From: Endothia cerciana
Lineage: Eukaryota > Ascomycota > Sordariomycetes > Diaporthales > Cryphonectriaceae
Length of the DNA: 64,000 nucleotides
Assembly: GCA_026119935.1 (NCBI GenBank)
Contig: JALRMH010000018.1
Location: 648,596-712,595 of the forward strand
Direction of reading: 5' to 3'
Below the pieces are notes generated by a model, which was given only the letters and a program-made list of their open reading frames with translations, was not told the DNA's origin and ran no database searches. A program made the translations under genes and the position numbers. This document shows, piece by piece, positions 1 through 11,607 of this stretch. Position 1 is the stretch's first letter. Every line of letters begins with the position of its first letter.

Positions 1-232
1 TGGCAGAATTCGAGGGAGCTGTTCGACGTTAATCACCTCCAGCCTCGAGCATTGGTGCCAACAAGTGCAGGGGTACCCACTAGGTGCACCTTCCACAAGA
101 TGGAAGCTTCTTGTCGCACTTCTTCTTCTTCCTCCTACAATTCAGGCACACCCTTGACGATTTCGCTCCTCCATCTGAAGACGGAGATGGGGGATCCGAG
201 GCCGGTAACTGGAGTGAACTCGAGCCTTGCAT
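1..232 (-). pseudogene. Zn2Cys6 transcription factor, N-terminal fragment, frameshifted, runs off the left edge
   Basis: The minus strand from the ATG at 230-232 reads a short Ser/Pro-rich leader and then the start of a fungal binuclear zinc cluster: CLNCRRKKKKCDKKLPSCGRC, with C-x2-C-x6-C-x6-C-x2-C spacing. Such proteins are nuclear, fungus-specific DNA-binding regulators. One residue after the fifth cysteine the frame hits a TAG (80-82). The next frame continues with SGYPC, which supplies the expected sixth cysteine, and stays open to the window edge. There is no GT...AG pair that would splice this out, so I read it as a one- or two-base frameshift (16 bases lie between the two Cys codons where 18 are expected). 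An upstream in-frame ATG at 337 exists, but the ATG at 232 gives the usual short leader. The gene may be a pseudogene or may carry a local sequence error; the rest lies outside the window. Confidence 0.6.
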
Positions 233-337
233 TATGGACGACGAGGCGACTGCAAGTGACCGACTGACTGAAAGACAAACGAGCGATAGAGAATGCTGAC
301 ACCAAACTTCGGGCCATCGACTTGCGATCGTTGCCAT

Positions 338-2950
338 CTATTTATCCATTGCGATGTTGAAAGACGACATCAGCAACTGATATATGTCTGCAGACCTTCG
401 CGGACCCTGGTCATGCTCAGCAGCCCCGTGGGATGACCAACGGTCCCCATCTTGCATTCTGGTGAAGGCAGCGCTGCTCAGCCCACCGGAACCACTAGAC
501 CTGCATGGTCTATTCCACCGCACTAACGCAACAGGACACAGACGCTCGTTCACAATGACCTCGACCGCCTTGACGAATAGGACTCTTCACTATTTTAAGG
601 CACGTGCTTGTGTCAACTTACGATATGACCTGGGCCTCCCAAATCAGAGGTGGTGGTAAGGACCAATACCGATGCCCCTGCCCAGACACCCAGAGCAATG
701 CGACAGGGCTGGAAACTCCTCCCGTTAGTGGAGCAACGGTCTCTGGGGTGTGATGTGTGATGCACTGCACCAGATTTGGGAGTCCAGCCGGACCTCCTGG
801 GCAACGATAAGCGCAAACTTTCCCGGACTCACTGCAATTCGCCAGTTACCGACCGTCATTATGCTATAGCGTCATGTCCGGCCTGAAACATCGGTCCCCA
901 CGGTCTCTACGTCTCTGCCTTGAGCTACTAGAGCTTAACTGGAGCGCATGCAGGTGCAGACTTCCGAGGCAGGTAGCCGTACCGTTAATGGACCATGCAG
1001 TTCAGCCAGACACAAGCTGCCGCGGTGTTAGCATTGACTTCCACAAGACCACCTTCCCAGACACGTTTCCAGAAGCTTGGTTCATGAGGCGATGCAGGAT
1101 ACAACGGCACAACATGCAGCGGTGTCGGCCGGTACCTGTCCACCCCCCCCGGCCCCGGGCCCCCTAGCCCTACGGGGCGGACTTGCAGCAAGCGCAAGCC
1201 ACCGAGGCCCATTGTATTAGCCGCGTTGCAGTGCCACCAACGCGCTTCTTGCGACGCAGCAATGCCTTTGAATTCCTCACGTCCAAAGGGCCGGGGAACC
1301 TCTTTTGTGGCAGCACAGCCACGCAAGATGGCAGACCGCACTCCTTTGGGTTACCTCAGAGTCATGGCCGTATACTGGATCTATAACGGCCATAAGCATG
1401 ATCTCATGCGGCTGCGAGCTCTCATCCAAACAGACGATAGAATGCACGTTCACCGCATCTCACGTCAGCTTCTCCATCACCTCACCTGCAGGCCTTCCAG
1501 CGGATGCAGACTTCACCTGCCGGCCGTTGCATTACTCATCTCCGGAAGAAGAAAAAGACGCCGAATACACACAAGGCTGTCAACGTTTATGAAACTATAT
1601 CTCTGGCTTTCTCCATTGACTGCTGTCTCGGTCGTTGGTGCAGCTGGAATCATTGTCCCCACGGCCATGAAGACGACGTCTCACCTCACCGCAACACCGA
1701 ACACCGAAGTCATCTCAGTTATCCTTCACGACGGAAACAGGAAACGGCATACCGACAGCCTAGGCACTCGGAGTTAGCCGGACCAATCCAGCCAGCCGAT
1801 TTGCTGACACCCCCGACACCTAGGCCTTCAAACGGAGATGGTGTGAACAGCTGCAGCTGGAGGCCGCAATCCTTCATGCACTGTTGCTGCTCCTGCAGCC
1901 GCAGCAGCTGCCAGGCGTTCCCTGTCCAATGACCAGCCGTATGTACCTACGTGCACGTGCGTCTCCCTGTCATTTCTCCGCGCCCGCACGTCCGGTACTT
2001 TTGCAACAGCGGCGGGCATGCGTGCGCGCGCAAATGCTTCTATAGGTTGGGTTACATCACGTTCTGTTTTCCTCGGCTCGATTGACCGAGTGCTGATCGA
2101 TCCCAAAGTCTCAGATGGCACCGATGCACTGGCCCTCCGGCACCTAATCTGCGGAGAGAGGTCTCACGACGTCACATTTGCTTACCCACCCCCAGAGCTT
2201 CACATCTGCCTGCCCTGCTTGTCTCTTACTGTGTCACCTTAGGCCACCTTATTTTTATTTTTTATTTTATGAATTGATGCTTATGTGATTTCCTTGGTGA
2301 TATTTTGAGAATCTTTCTATCTGGTCGGGTGATGCCTCGACCGCATTTTGTTCCGCCGGCCGAGAGCCCAGCCTCTCTATCTAGGTGGCTCCAGCCTCAC
2401 GTCGCGACTTATCTCGGGTCACCCAAAAGTCTCCGACTTCGACCTTTCGGTGTTCTTTGGTGTGGGTCGCCGGTTTTAACAGTCTTGAGCTCGACCTGTG
2501 GCGGGGTTCAAAATACAGTTCTTCTGCGTTGTGATGGTTGGCACAACAGCAGCATCGCCACGGGCATGATTTCACATTTTCTGATGCTGTTTTCGGCCCA
2601 GATACTCGATGCGCTCTGTTATGCGGAGATAACATTCGTCGCTGGGACCATCGTGTGTACATGAATGAAATCCACTGTTTTTAGGGCCTTGTTTGGCGTA
2701 TCGCGCTGTCCGGCAGTTCCGTATGGAGGCCGTCGGACATAAAACTCTTGAGCCATAATGGATCCTGGGCCCAGAGTTGAGTGCACAGATGACTGGCATC
2801 TTCAAATACGTCAAGGACAAGAATTGCGGGCATTCTGGCTTGGAACTTCATGCCTCTTAATTTATATTTTTTGCATGTTCTTGGAAGTCCTACCTGCTAA
2901 ATTTCCTGCAGGCTTTTATAACCCAGACCTCCCTCCACTCTTCACCAAAA
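338..2950. other. No recognisable gene
   Basis: All open frames here are short, overlap on both strands and resemble nothing I know. A TATA-like ataaata (minus strand, about 338-348) lies upstream of the Zn2Cys6 start and could belong to its promoter. An AT-rich patch lies near 2250-2280. Nothing else is supported. Confidence 0.5.
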
Positions 2951-4399
2951 TCATGCTGTGATAGCTTCGATGTTCTCTGACCAGGGATACGGCCACGACC
3001 CATTCGTGAAAGCACCAATTGGGTCCATAAAACCTCAGGCCCATTGTGAAAGAACCACCATCCACCGGCGAAGGTAGCCAGTTACTCGTCCAATTCGCTG
3101 GAGGCGTAACATCACTGGGCTGCGCGAGGATCTGGAACGGTCCGTCACTGCCGTCGGAGTACTTGCTTCCGTCCAACATGGTCAGGTTGCTCCTGTCCCC
3201 GAGCGAATACACGTTGACAGGGTTCTCGATCAGATACCCCGCCGCGTTGTACGCCGTCAGGCTCCAGGACCCCAGCTCCGCGACCGGCGGTTTCGAATCA
3301 AATGTGATGGGCAGTACCGTCGTGTTTGACGCGGTCAACGAACCTCCGTACACCGGGTACAGCACCTGGTCATCTGTCAAGGCGAGATACCCGGCCGCCG
3401 CGACGCTGTACCGCGCAAAGTACGCGTCGTGGTAATTCCCCATGAAGGACGTGTTCTGCATCGTCCAGTTGGTCCCGACTCGGATTCCGAACCCAGTATT
3501 CTCTGCCTCGGCCGTCACCGAGGCGTTGGCAGAGGCGGACGCAGCGGTGAGGTTCGTACCCGCGGGCTGAGTGAAGGTGCCGTTGGAATTGAATCCAGTG
3601 GCTTCGAGCGCCTGGTTGATCCAGCTCCGGTTAGAGATGACCTCGCTAGGGGTTGTACGGCGTCAGTAGCACGCCGAGATTCAGTACGCCTTGCTCGAGG
3701 ATATTCTGCCCACCAGGCATAATCGTTGGGTTGGAGAAGATGCTCAGGTTCAAAGTCGGCGCCACCGGCAGGGCGTCTCGTGGTAGTTCGGTGATATCTA
3801 GCTGCTCCTGAAGCTCGTTGACTGCGACTGTGCCGCCATTACCGGGCTGCACCAGGATTCGCACGAGAGAGATACCACACAGTATTGGCAGGTTGACATA
3901 GCCGGCGTATGAGGAGCTGGCGGAGTTGGCCAACCATGCACCCGGGCTATTCGGCTCGTAGCGCGCGAGGCACGTTCCGCCCGGATAAGATTGGGGAGCG
4001 CCGATATTGGCGACGTCGTTGGCGTAGCTTGAGGTGGACATTATGTTAGCTGCCAAAAAAACAGAACTCTCTTCAGCCTTGCTCTTCCCACCTCGGCTTA
4101 CGCGTCATAGAATGGCCAGACCTAACTCGCTGTCAGCAGGTGCTCCACGTCTGCGGATGGAAGAGGGGGGGTTAAGAAAGACGTACCCAATACCGGCCAC
4201 TCATGTCCGGGATGGTGATGGCCAAGTCCGAAGTGGACAAGCCCTGGAACACACGAGAGTACAGCGTATCAACGTTAGGCCTGACCACCGCTGTGTCGGC
4301 TGCCGTCGACAGGGTTCACCTGGTAGTATATCGTGTGTTCGTCGACGCGTTCTCTGAGGCTCGTACGTAGAGTCCATAGGGCCAAAGAGGGTAGGAATA
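2951..4399 (-). pseudogene. DUF1254/DUF1214-family protein, multiply disrupted
   Basis: Read on the minus strand, pieces in changing frames match the fungal/bacterial DUF1254 plus DUF1214 architecture: YPLWPYGLYVRAS (exon starting at 4399 after a TAG acceptor), VVRPNVDTLYSRVF, RYWVWPFYDA, and then the C-terminal part with SWSLTAYNAAGYLIENPVN, NWLPSPVDGGSF and RFYGP. The family function is not established. Lesions are an in-frame TGA at 4316-4318 (probably an old CGA Arg codon), one base missing just after the second intron (about 4045-4050), one extra base at the gggg at 3649-3652 next to a TAG, and one extra base at the ggg at 3021-3023. After the last, the frame ends properly at 2951. Two introns (about 4122-4186 and 4055-4107) still have GT and AG borders. 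The signal-peptide exon expected upstream of 4399 was not identified. Calling it a pseudogene is an inference from the number of lesions. Confidence 0.75.
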
Positions 4400-7300
4400 C
4401 TAGGGCATGGCTTGTTAACAACCGGGGCAGGGTGATTCTTTCTACCTCCCGGACGGCCACGGACGTGCGAGTATAAATTTCTCGATATTTACTTTCCCGC
4501 TACCATCCGTATATAAATAGAGCACTGGTATAAGGGACCAGGCTAACGCCACCGTTCCCACGGGACTGGCAATCGAAGAGGCTCCTCTGCCCCCACCGCC
4601 ACCTCCACAACCCCGGCCTTTGGCAGCCAATCTGCACGCGTTCTGCGGCCTCCTTAGGAAAGTGGAGCGGCGCCCCCGATCAGGAGTCGGGCTAGCCGCT
4701 CGATGAGGGACGTAGGTCGATCACGACCGCTAGCCAGGGCTTTTATATGTTGCGAGCCCGGCTTCTAGCAACGTCGTTAGATCACATCCAATGAGGTCAG
4801 AAAATCGTAGCCGCATGGGTATCAGCTAGCCCAGAACACGCCGGGGTCCGCACATTGCCCTGTTGCATGGCCTGACACTGGTCCAGACCGAGAGAAGGTG
4901 CTGGTCGTCCGTACTCTTCTCTGGCCACTTGCTTTCGACATGACGTACAACATCCGGGAGTCTTCTGCACCCGTATGGGCTCTCCCTCTCCATATGTGGG
5001 CGGTTCCTTTCCCACAGTCCTCGACTCTCCTCCCGGCCCATATTCGTTCCTCCACTAACAGCTAACCCCCTTCAACTGTTCTATGGAATGTGCTTCAGAA
5101 GCTATAGATGGCCTACCGGCATGCCCTTTGTGAACTATCTATGAATCCCAGGCCTGAGTTCGGCTGCGTAAGTGATCATAGGGGCTACTTTCTCAGGGGG
5201 TCAAGTATGCAACGACCATGCCTGTGCACCAAGCCAAAGGTACCCGGCGCATATTCAGAGTGGATGAAACTTCCATCCCAACAGTCCTGGTTTCCGATCT
5301 ATTGAATGAGGGTAGAGCTCACGACGGCGAATGACGGGTGAAAGGTCCAATGACGGGCAGCACCTCTCTCACGGTGAGCTGCCCTAGAGCGAAGTCTGGA
5401 GCCCAGCCCGCGCTTGAGAGACTTGGGAAGCCGTTCTAGGCGTGGGTCATCCTCGAAGAGCCCCTCAGCAGGCTCGCCCACTGGGGAAGGAGGGGGTTGG
5501 CTGGGGTCATAATGCCTGGATTTAGATACTGGTTAAGTGGCTACTTGAGTAAAGAAGCTACCTACGTGGCTGGAGTTGCCTGTCAGCGGTGTCTGCTTAA
5601 GTACAGATAAGCTTTGCGTGCACTCGCTGGGATGGGGCAAAGAGGGACCCAAAAACTCTGTTATCTCGTCTTACTCCCTAGCCAGAGGCGGCATGGAAGT
5701 TGGCTTGGCATGTTGAGCAAGTGATCGAGCAAGAAGAGAGGTTCCAGAAATTGTAGCTGGGCTGTTGTGACTTGGGCCTAACTTCCCCGTGCAATATGAT
5801 TCTGCGGGGTCGTTATCCTTCTCAGATTTTGACTTATAGATTTTGCTAAGAGCATACTCAGAAAATAATTTCACTACAACTGCAGTCACGGTGGGCAGAT
5901 ACAATCAGTAGGAACAGATCAGACTCCCCTGAGTAATTTGGCTCTCTCCCACTACGGAACTCAGTGCTTCCTCCGAGGCCGACTCAGACCTCGGGGCATT
6001 GCAACGACTCTGAATGTGCCCTCAGCTCTTGCGACTGGAGACAAGAAATCTGAAACAGCGGACATTGATGGTCTGTAATCATCTTGGTGTCTAGATGAGA
6101 TGTATGCAATGAACCATGGCAAGGTGTTTTCAAATGACAAAACTCCTGCAAGGACATGCTGCTCTCTCAAAAGTTGATATTTTGACGGTACATAAATCAT
6201 ACACATACCAGCCTTCCTCCTCGAAACTCCTTATAATTCGATCAGCATGAAAGTGTCCTCGAAAGTGCTTCATGGGGCAGGTGAAGGTACTCAAGAGACC
6301 TAGTTACCGAATTCGCCCAGTCTATTGGGTTTTAGTGACATCTACGACGGCAGAAGCAAACACAGAAGATCATGATGACCTTCTGAAGGGGAAGCTCAGG
6401 AACATGGCGCCGATGTCTACGGTCCATGCAATATATTTTGAGGCAATTCATAGGCTGAGATGATGTCAGCCTTTAGGATGGCAAAGCTGACGAGCAAATG
6501 CAGTCATTGAGATACATATACGGGTGTCTGTCTCAGCTCTTGCGCAGGAAGCGAAGACTACTCCTTGCGGTATGTCTGTCCGTATTGCGTATGTCTCTAA
6601 ACAAAGTGCAGGATAACTGAGCTTATTGCTTGACAGAACTACCAAAATATGTAAGTGTAATGCCGAATTCAAAATAAGATGGAACTGCCATTGGAAGTTT
6701 TATATGCTTAGGACTTCCCTTCCACCCTCACTGCGAGTGGGAAGATTGGCTATGTGGGCTTATCACAAATGAATCTATGACGAGGATTTACAATAAATGG
6801 TCAGTTATTGAGTCTTACTGTCAACATAGTCACTCGTCTAACATCCATGTGCGATCTCGCAGATGTGTAGGAGTCAAGCTCTCCACGATTACGGCGGAAG
6901 GAGAAACAATGGCACCGATTATCAACAGCTTGTCGGCTTTTCGTCGCCGTTCAGGAAATAAGATATGAATCTTTTGTTCCTTTTTCGCACAGTAGGCTCA
7001 TAGCTGGGTCTGTCCATCAATTGGTCTCCGCTGCTCCCCGTCCCCATGACCACTCTTCTTAACTCCCACCGTGTAGATCATCACTCTCCCCCGATATGAC
7101 CAGTCCCACAGAACCAGAATCTGCTCACACTTCTATAAAAGCTCTCTTGATACGGCAACCTTGAATTAGCCTAGAGCCCGTGTGGTTATCGAGGTAAAAG
7201 GCGAGAAGGAAAGTCCAAACACACCTTCTGGACAAGACTTACTGGGTACAACGGTATATGCCTTGAACACAGCAACGGCAGAAAGTTTTAACTTTTAAGC

Positions 7301-8255
7301 ACACTATACAGCCAAGTATCACACCGAGGACGAGGGCAGCGCCGAAGCATGTTCCCCCAACGATCCAGTTGACCCCAGTCGCACTGAGCTCCCGCGCCAC
7401 GATCGGAGGGGGGTCCGGGGTCCTGCGTTTGTCTCAGAAGAAGACCGATCGGCAGATGCATCTTTGATAAGTTTTTAAGGCGACTGAATGACTTGTGTGT
7501 ACGTTGTTGTGTTTAGGCTCCAAGGGGTTTGTTGATCCCTTGCGGATTCGCTGTGTAGGCTGTTGATGCTGAGCAAGATGACGTTGAGGGACATGAGTGC
7601 TGCTCCCGAGATTGTGCAGAGTTCTATGCTAGGCATCAGAGAATATATAATTGTGACTTGACCAAGAGTATCAGTCGATGTGCACGGCCTGTGACGAGCT
7701 TTTCAACTCTGCCTGTTCATCTTCTATACTCATTTCTGCTACCCCTCCCCTCGAACGCACAGCTTCAACAAAATCAACTAAGCTGACGCAAACAGCGAGT
7801 AGACCGTCCAAGGCGATATTGAGCTGCTCTTCTACTTATAAGTCTCAACCATAATTTTTTTCTCAGAATCTCATGATGCATGTTAATTGAAGAAAGGACA
7901 CAACTGCGAGAAGGCTGGGAGAACTTATCCTCGAAAAGATACTCGCGACGGCTTCCCACATTGTTTTCGACGATTGGGAAGGAATCTCTACGTGAGGAGT
8001 GTTGGAAGACTTGTTGTGGACCTCGACTAGAAACCAACTAGGTAATAGACCTCCGGGCTTGCTGCAATGCTTTACTAGATTCCATTCGGGGAATATGCGC
8101 GCATCAACAAGCGACAGCGTCGCGCATGCACTATCGGGCTGTCGTTGAAACGGCACACGTATGTATCCCGCGTAGTCTATCACACCGACGCACCGGCATT
8201 GCCCTAGATACCATACACGCATGACCGTACCCTATCAACCCCCCCCCCCCCCGGT
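4400..8255. other. Gene-free stretch
   Basis: No open frame above about 90 residues and no recognisable motif. A TATA-like sequence (tataaatag, about 4510-4520) sits upstream of the DUF1254 pseudogene and may be its old promoter. The stretch ends in a C tract at about 8239-8252, just downstream of SDH4. Confidence 0.5.
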
Positions 8256-8906
8256 TTATGCCTTCCAAAGCCTCTTGGTGGCCTCGACCATACCTACATC
8301 CGTCGTCTCGAACTCGTACAGTCCGATTCCCGCCAAGATCGTCGCCGCGTTCAGCGCCCACATGCAGAACTTCCTCAACATTGGGTAGCCCCACGTGGGC
8401 ACATAGTCGATGATGATGGCCTGCAGGCCGAGGTGGGAGTGCACCAGCAGCGTCCCGACCAGAATGGCATCGAGGGTCGGATTCAGTGAGCCGGACGCGA
8501 AGGGAGCGATGCTGAGCGGCACCAGGGCGGCGGCCATGCCGCGCTCGAAGGTCCAGTGGTAATGGCCGTGGGAGGCCGAGGGAGAAGGCACGGGGGCGGG
8601 GTCGTTCACGGTGCCCTGGATCACCTCTGTGGGGTATTGTCAGCGACCTGAGGGAGGACAGGAGGGGAAAAGTTGGCACAAGGAGAACGTACGCGGGCCG
8701 GGAGGCAGCAGATCCCTCCGGCTTGTGGCGTGGAAGGCTGTGATCTGGGTAATGCTGGGCTTGAAGGTCGGCCTCGAGAGCTGCTTGCGGGCAGCCGAGG
8801 AGAGCAGCGACGGGCCAGCCCGGGTCGCGGGTGTCATGGATCGCGAGGCGGGCGCTGCGAGTGCAGCCGTCTGCCGCAGCAGGGACGAGCGAATAGCCGA
8901 CACCAT
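8256..8906 (-). CDS. sdh4: Succinate dehydrogenase membrane anchor subunit CybS (SDH4)
   Basis: Small membrane-anchor subunit of mitochondrial complex II; with the other anchor it binds ubiquinone and haem b in the inner membrane. Two exons, 8693-8906 and 8256-8626, joined by a GTACGT...CACAG intron that restores the codon for Gln in LLPPGPQVIQGTVNDPA. The product is 194 residues. The first 60 or so are a basic, Ser/Ala-rich mitochondrial presequence ending near FHATSRRD. The mature part has HGHYHWTFERG, three hydrophobic segments, LLVHSHLG (the His is the likely haem ligand by family knowledge) and IIIDYVP, and ends in GLYEFETTDVG and a short C-terminal tail. The ATG at 8906 is preferred over an in-frame ATG 7 codons upstream because it gives a typical presequence. 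The neighbouring TyrRS gene is divergent, so the 479-bp space between start codons holds both promoters. Confidence 0.93.
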
Positions 8907-9385
8907 CTTGGGAGTTGTGAGAGCCAATTAGGATCGAAATGGCTGGGGGACGATTGTTCTCGACTCCTCTGTGGTCCCAAGGCAGAATTGAGGTTGTCGT
9001 CGATGATGATGCTGGTTAATGCTTTAGCCGACGAGTTGCCGAGGACTGCAAGCAGGATCGGAAGCTCTACGATTGGTTGCTGATGATGAGTAAGCAGGAC
9101 AAGGATGCCGTGCTAATTCTGGGCGGTTTGCAACGTTGCCTGCCGGAGCCGTGCTGTCGATAAGCGGCCCTAGCACGCAGACACCCCGGCTTCAAATTTT
9201 CGTGGATCACAAAGGCAGTATCCCAGGATGGAGGTGGTCGTGAAGTCTGCATGAACATCACACGGCAGATCTCGACGACAAGAGCCAGCGTTGTCACCCA
9301 GCGCCGCTCACATACCAATGCGCTGAGAAATCACATCACCGTCCAGCCTGCACGTGGCCTCAAGATTCCACAGGAGCTGCTCCCA
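8907..9385. promoter_or_regulatory. Shared divergent promoter region of SDH4 and mitochondrial TyrRS
   Basis: The two genes are transcribed away from each other and both products work in mitochondria, so a common promoter is plausible. An in-frame ATG for TyrRS exists at 9251, which would shorten this region. No individual element can be assigned with confidence. Confidence 0.45.
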
Positions 9386-11373
9386 ATGGCACCGACGAGT
9401 TTCTTGTACAGATCTCTCCCGGGACGCGCCCTCGTGTGTCGCGACTGTCTACGGCCCAGGACCCTGCCCTCGACCTATCCGCAACGAAGATGGATTGGCA
9501 CAAAATACCTGGCCAAGATGGCGGCGGCGGATGCGGTCTGGAGGGACATTGGAGAGGAGATCGCTCGGGGAAAGAGGCGGCATATATTCGACGAATTTGA
9601 GGAACGGGGATTTATCAAAGATGTCGTGGGGTAGGTAGGCTGGATCTGCTTATGGCTCAAGCGCCGGAGAAACATTATCTAACAGGTGGACCCCCCGGTA
9701 GGACTCGCGCACATGTCCGAGAAACCATGAGGAGAAAACGCATAGGCGCCTACTGCGGTGTCGATCCTACCGCCTCTTCCCTCCATCTCGGCCACCTGGT
9801 GGCGTTCATGCCAATATTCTGGATGTACCTGCATGGCTATGGTGCCTTCACACTCATTGGAGGCTCAACTGCAAAGATTGGCGACCCGACGGGCAGGACT
9901 GACTCTCGCCCGGATTTAAGGCCTGCACAACTGGTACAGAACCTCACCGGGATACAGTACCAACTCAAGGCGCTGTGGATGCGTGTCGAAGAAAACGGTC
10001 GGAGATTTGGCTTTCCAAGGGAATGGGTCTGGAGGAGAGGTATCATCAACAACAATGCATGGTGGAACAAACTCCCCATGCTGGATGTTTTGAAACGGTT
10101 GGGCGCTTCCGTGAGGATTGGCCCGATGCTTGGACGCGACAGCGTCAAGAAGAGGGTCGAAGACGGCTCTGGTATGTCCTTTGCTGAATTTTCATATCCT
10201 CTGATGCAGGGCTGGGATTGGTATGAGCTCTTCAAGCAGCGCGGCGTCCAGATGCAGATTGGAGGCTCCGACCAGTACGGCAACATCCTCACCGGGGCTC
10301 AAGCCGTTAAATACTGCGTCGAAAACGAGACCCACCCGGGTCAAAAGCTACCCAATGGCGACTTTGACCAGCTCATTGGCTTCACGGTGCCGCTTCTCAC
10401 AGACTCAGCTGGTAACAAGTTCGGGAAGAGCGCGGGAAACGCTGTGTGGCTTGATCCTTTCCAGACTACCCCTTTCGATATGTATGGATATCTGGTGAGA
10501 AGGTCGGACGATGACGTCGAACGGCTGTTGAAACTCCTCACCTTCCATCCTCTGCACGACATCACCAGGGTCATGGAGGAGCACAAAGCAGATCCGCCGA
10601 AGCGAGTCGCGCAGCACCTCCTGGCATACGAGGTGACGGCACTCGTCCACGGCAAGCAGGTTGCCATGCGGACACAGGTCGAGCATCGCAGCAGATACGG
10701 TAACAGCACCAACACACCCGAGTTCCCTACCACAAAGGTGGAACAGTCCATGGACCAGTACCACGCTGTGAAGGACCATCCCACAACAGTCGACAATCGG
10801 CCGCGAGCAGACCTGCAGCTCCCCTTCCACATCATCGAGAAGTCTCTCCCGCGCATCGTATTTGCCGCCGGACTGGCAACCAGCGTCTCGGACGCCGACC
10901 GCACCATCAAAGCCGGCGGGATCTACGTAGGCGGGGCTCCCGGCCAGTCAGGCCCCGTGAACAAGGGCATGATCCCCGAACAGCTGATGTTCACGCCCGT
11001 CACGACGTGGCCCAACGCGGCCAACAGGAAGTTCCTGATTGACGGCAAGATCCTGCTGCTACGTAAGGGCAAGCACAACCTTCGGTGTATTGAGCTCGTC
11101 GACGACGACACCTGGGCTGAGAGCGGGAAAGAGTACCCAGGCCAGCCCTACACCGGAGCGTTCCGCAAGGCCATGGTGAAGATGCGAGAGATGGTGGAGG
11201 CGGCGAGGCAGAAGAAGGAAGCGGAGGGTGGGTTGATCTCCCAAAAGGACAAGATCGATGTGGCGGAATTACCCACCCCGGCTCAGAGTGTCACCCGTAA
11301 AAACGTTCGGCTGGAACTGGCTAATTATGAAAAGGAGGGCTTGATCAAGGACATGAAGAAGTTGCCATTCTGA
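9386..11373 (+). CDS. Mitochondrial tyrosyl-tRNA synthetase (CYT-18 type)
   Basis: Charges mitochondrial tRNA-Tyr; in Neurospora the orthologue CYT-18 also promotes splicing of group I introns. Start at 9386 (MAPTSFLYRSL) gives a basic presequence ending around RRWIGTKY; an in-frame ATG at 9251 is possible. Class I signature motifs are visible: the HIGH-like SSLHLGHL, GGSTAKIGDPTGR, NNAWWNKLPMLDVL, the tyrosine-pocket GGSDQYGNI, and KFGKSAGN (KMSKS-like). The C-terminal part has an S4-like RNA-binding region (GGIYVGG, LLLRKGKHNLRCIEL). Exon 1 ends and exon 2 starts so that 9627-9685 is removed; this frame-preserving choice uses donor GTGGGG and gives 642 residues, against 669 for CYT-18. The better-looking donor GTAGGT at 9631 would put the exons out of frame by one, so a one-base indel in the GGGG run is an alternative. 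The group I splicing role is inferred from the family. Confidence 0.92.
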
Positions 11374-11607
11374 AGCGAATGGGTGCTTGGCTGCTAGGTG
11401 GCCCGTGGAGGCCGATGGACTGCCAAACCGAGATACACCTGCATGGGATGGAAATGCGGCCCCGAGGAAGGGCCGGTTTCCATGCGATCTGCAAAGCTTG
11501 CGCAGCCAAAATTTGCACCTTTGTACAATAGGTCAACACGATGAATTGTGTATCAGCTAGCACAGTTGAGATATCTAAACTCATCTACATCCTAGTCTTT
11601 GTCCCCC

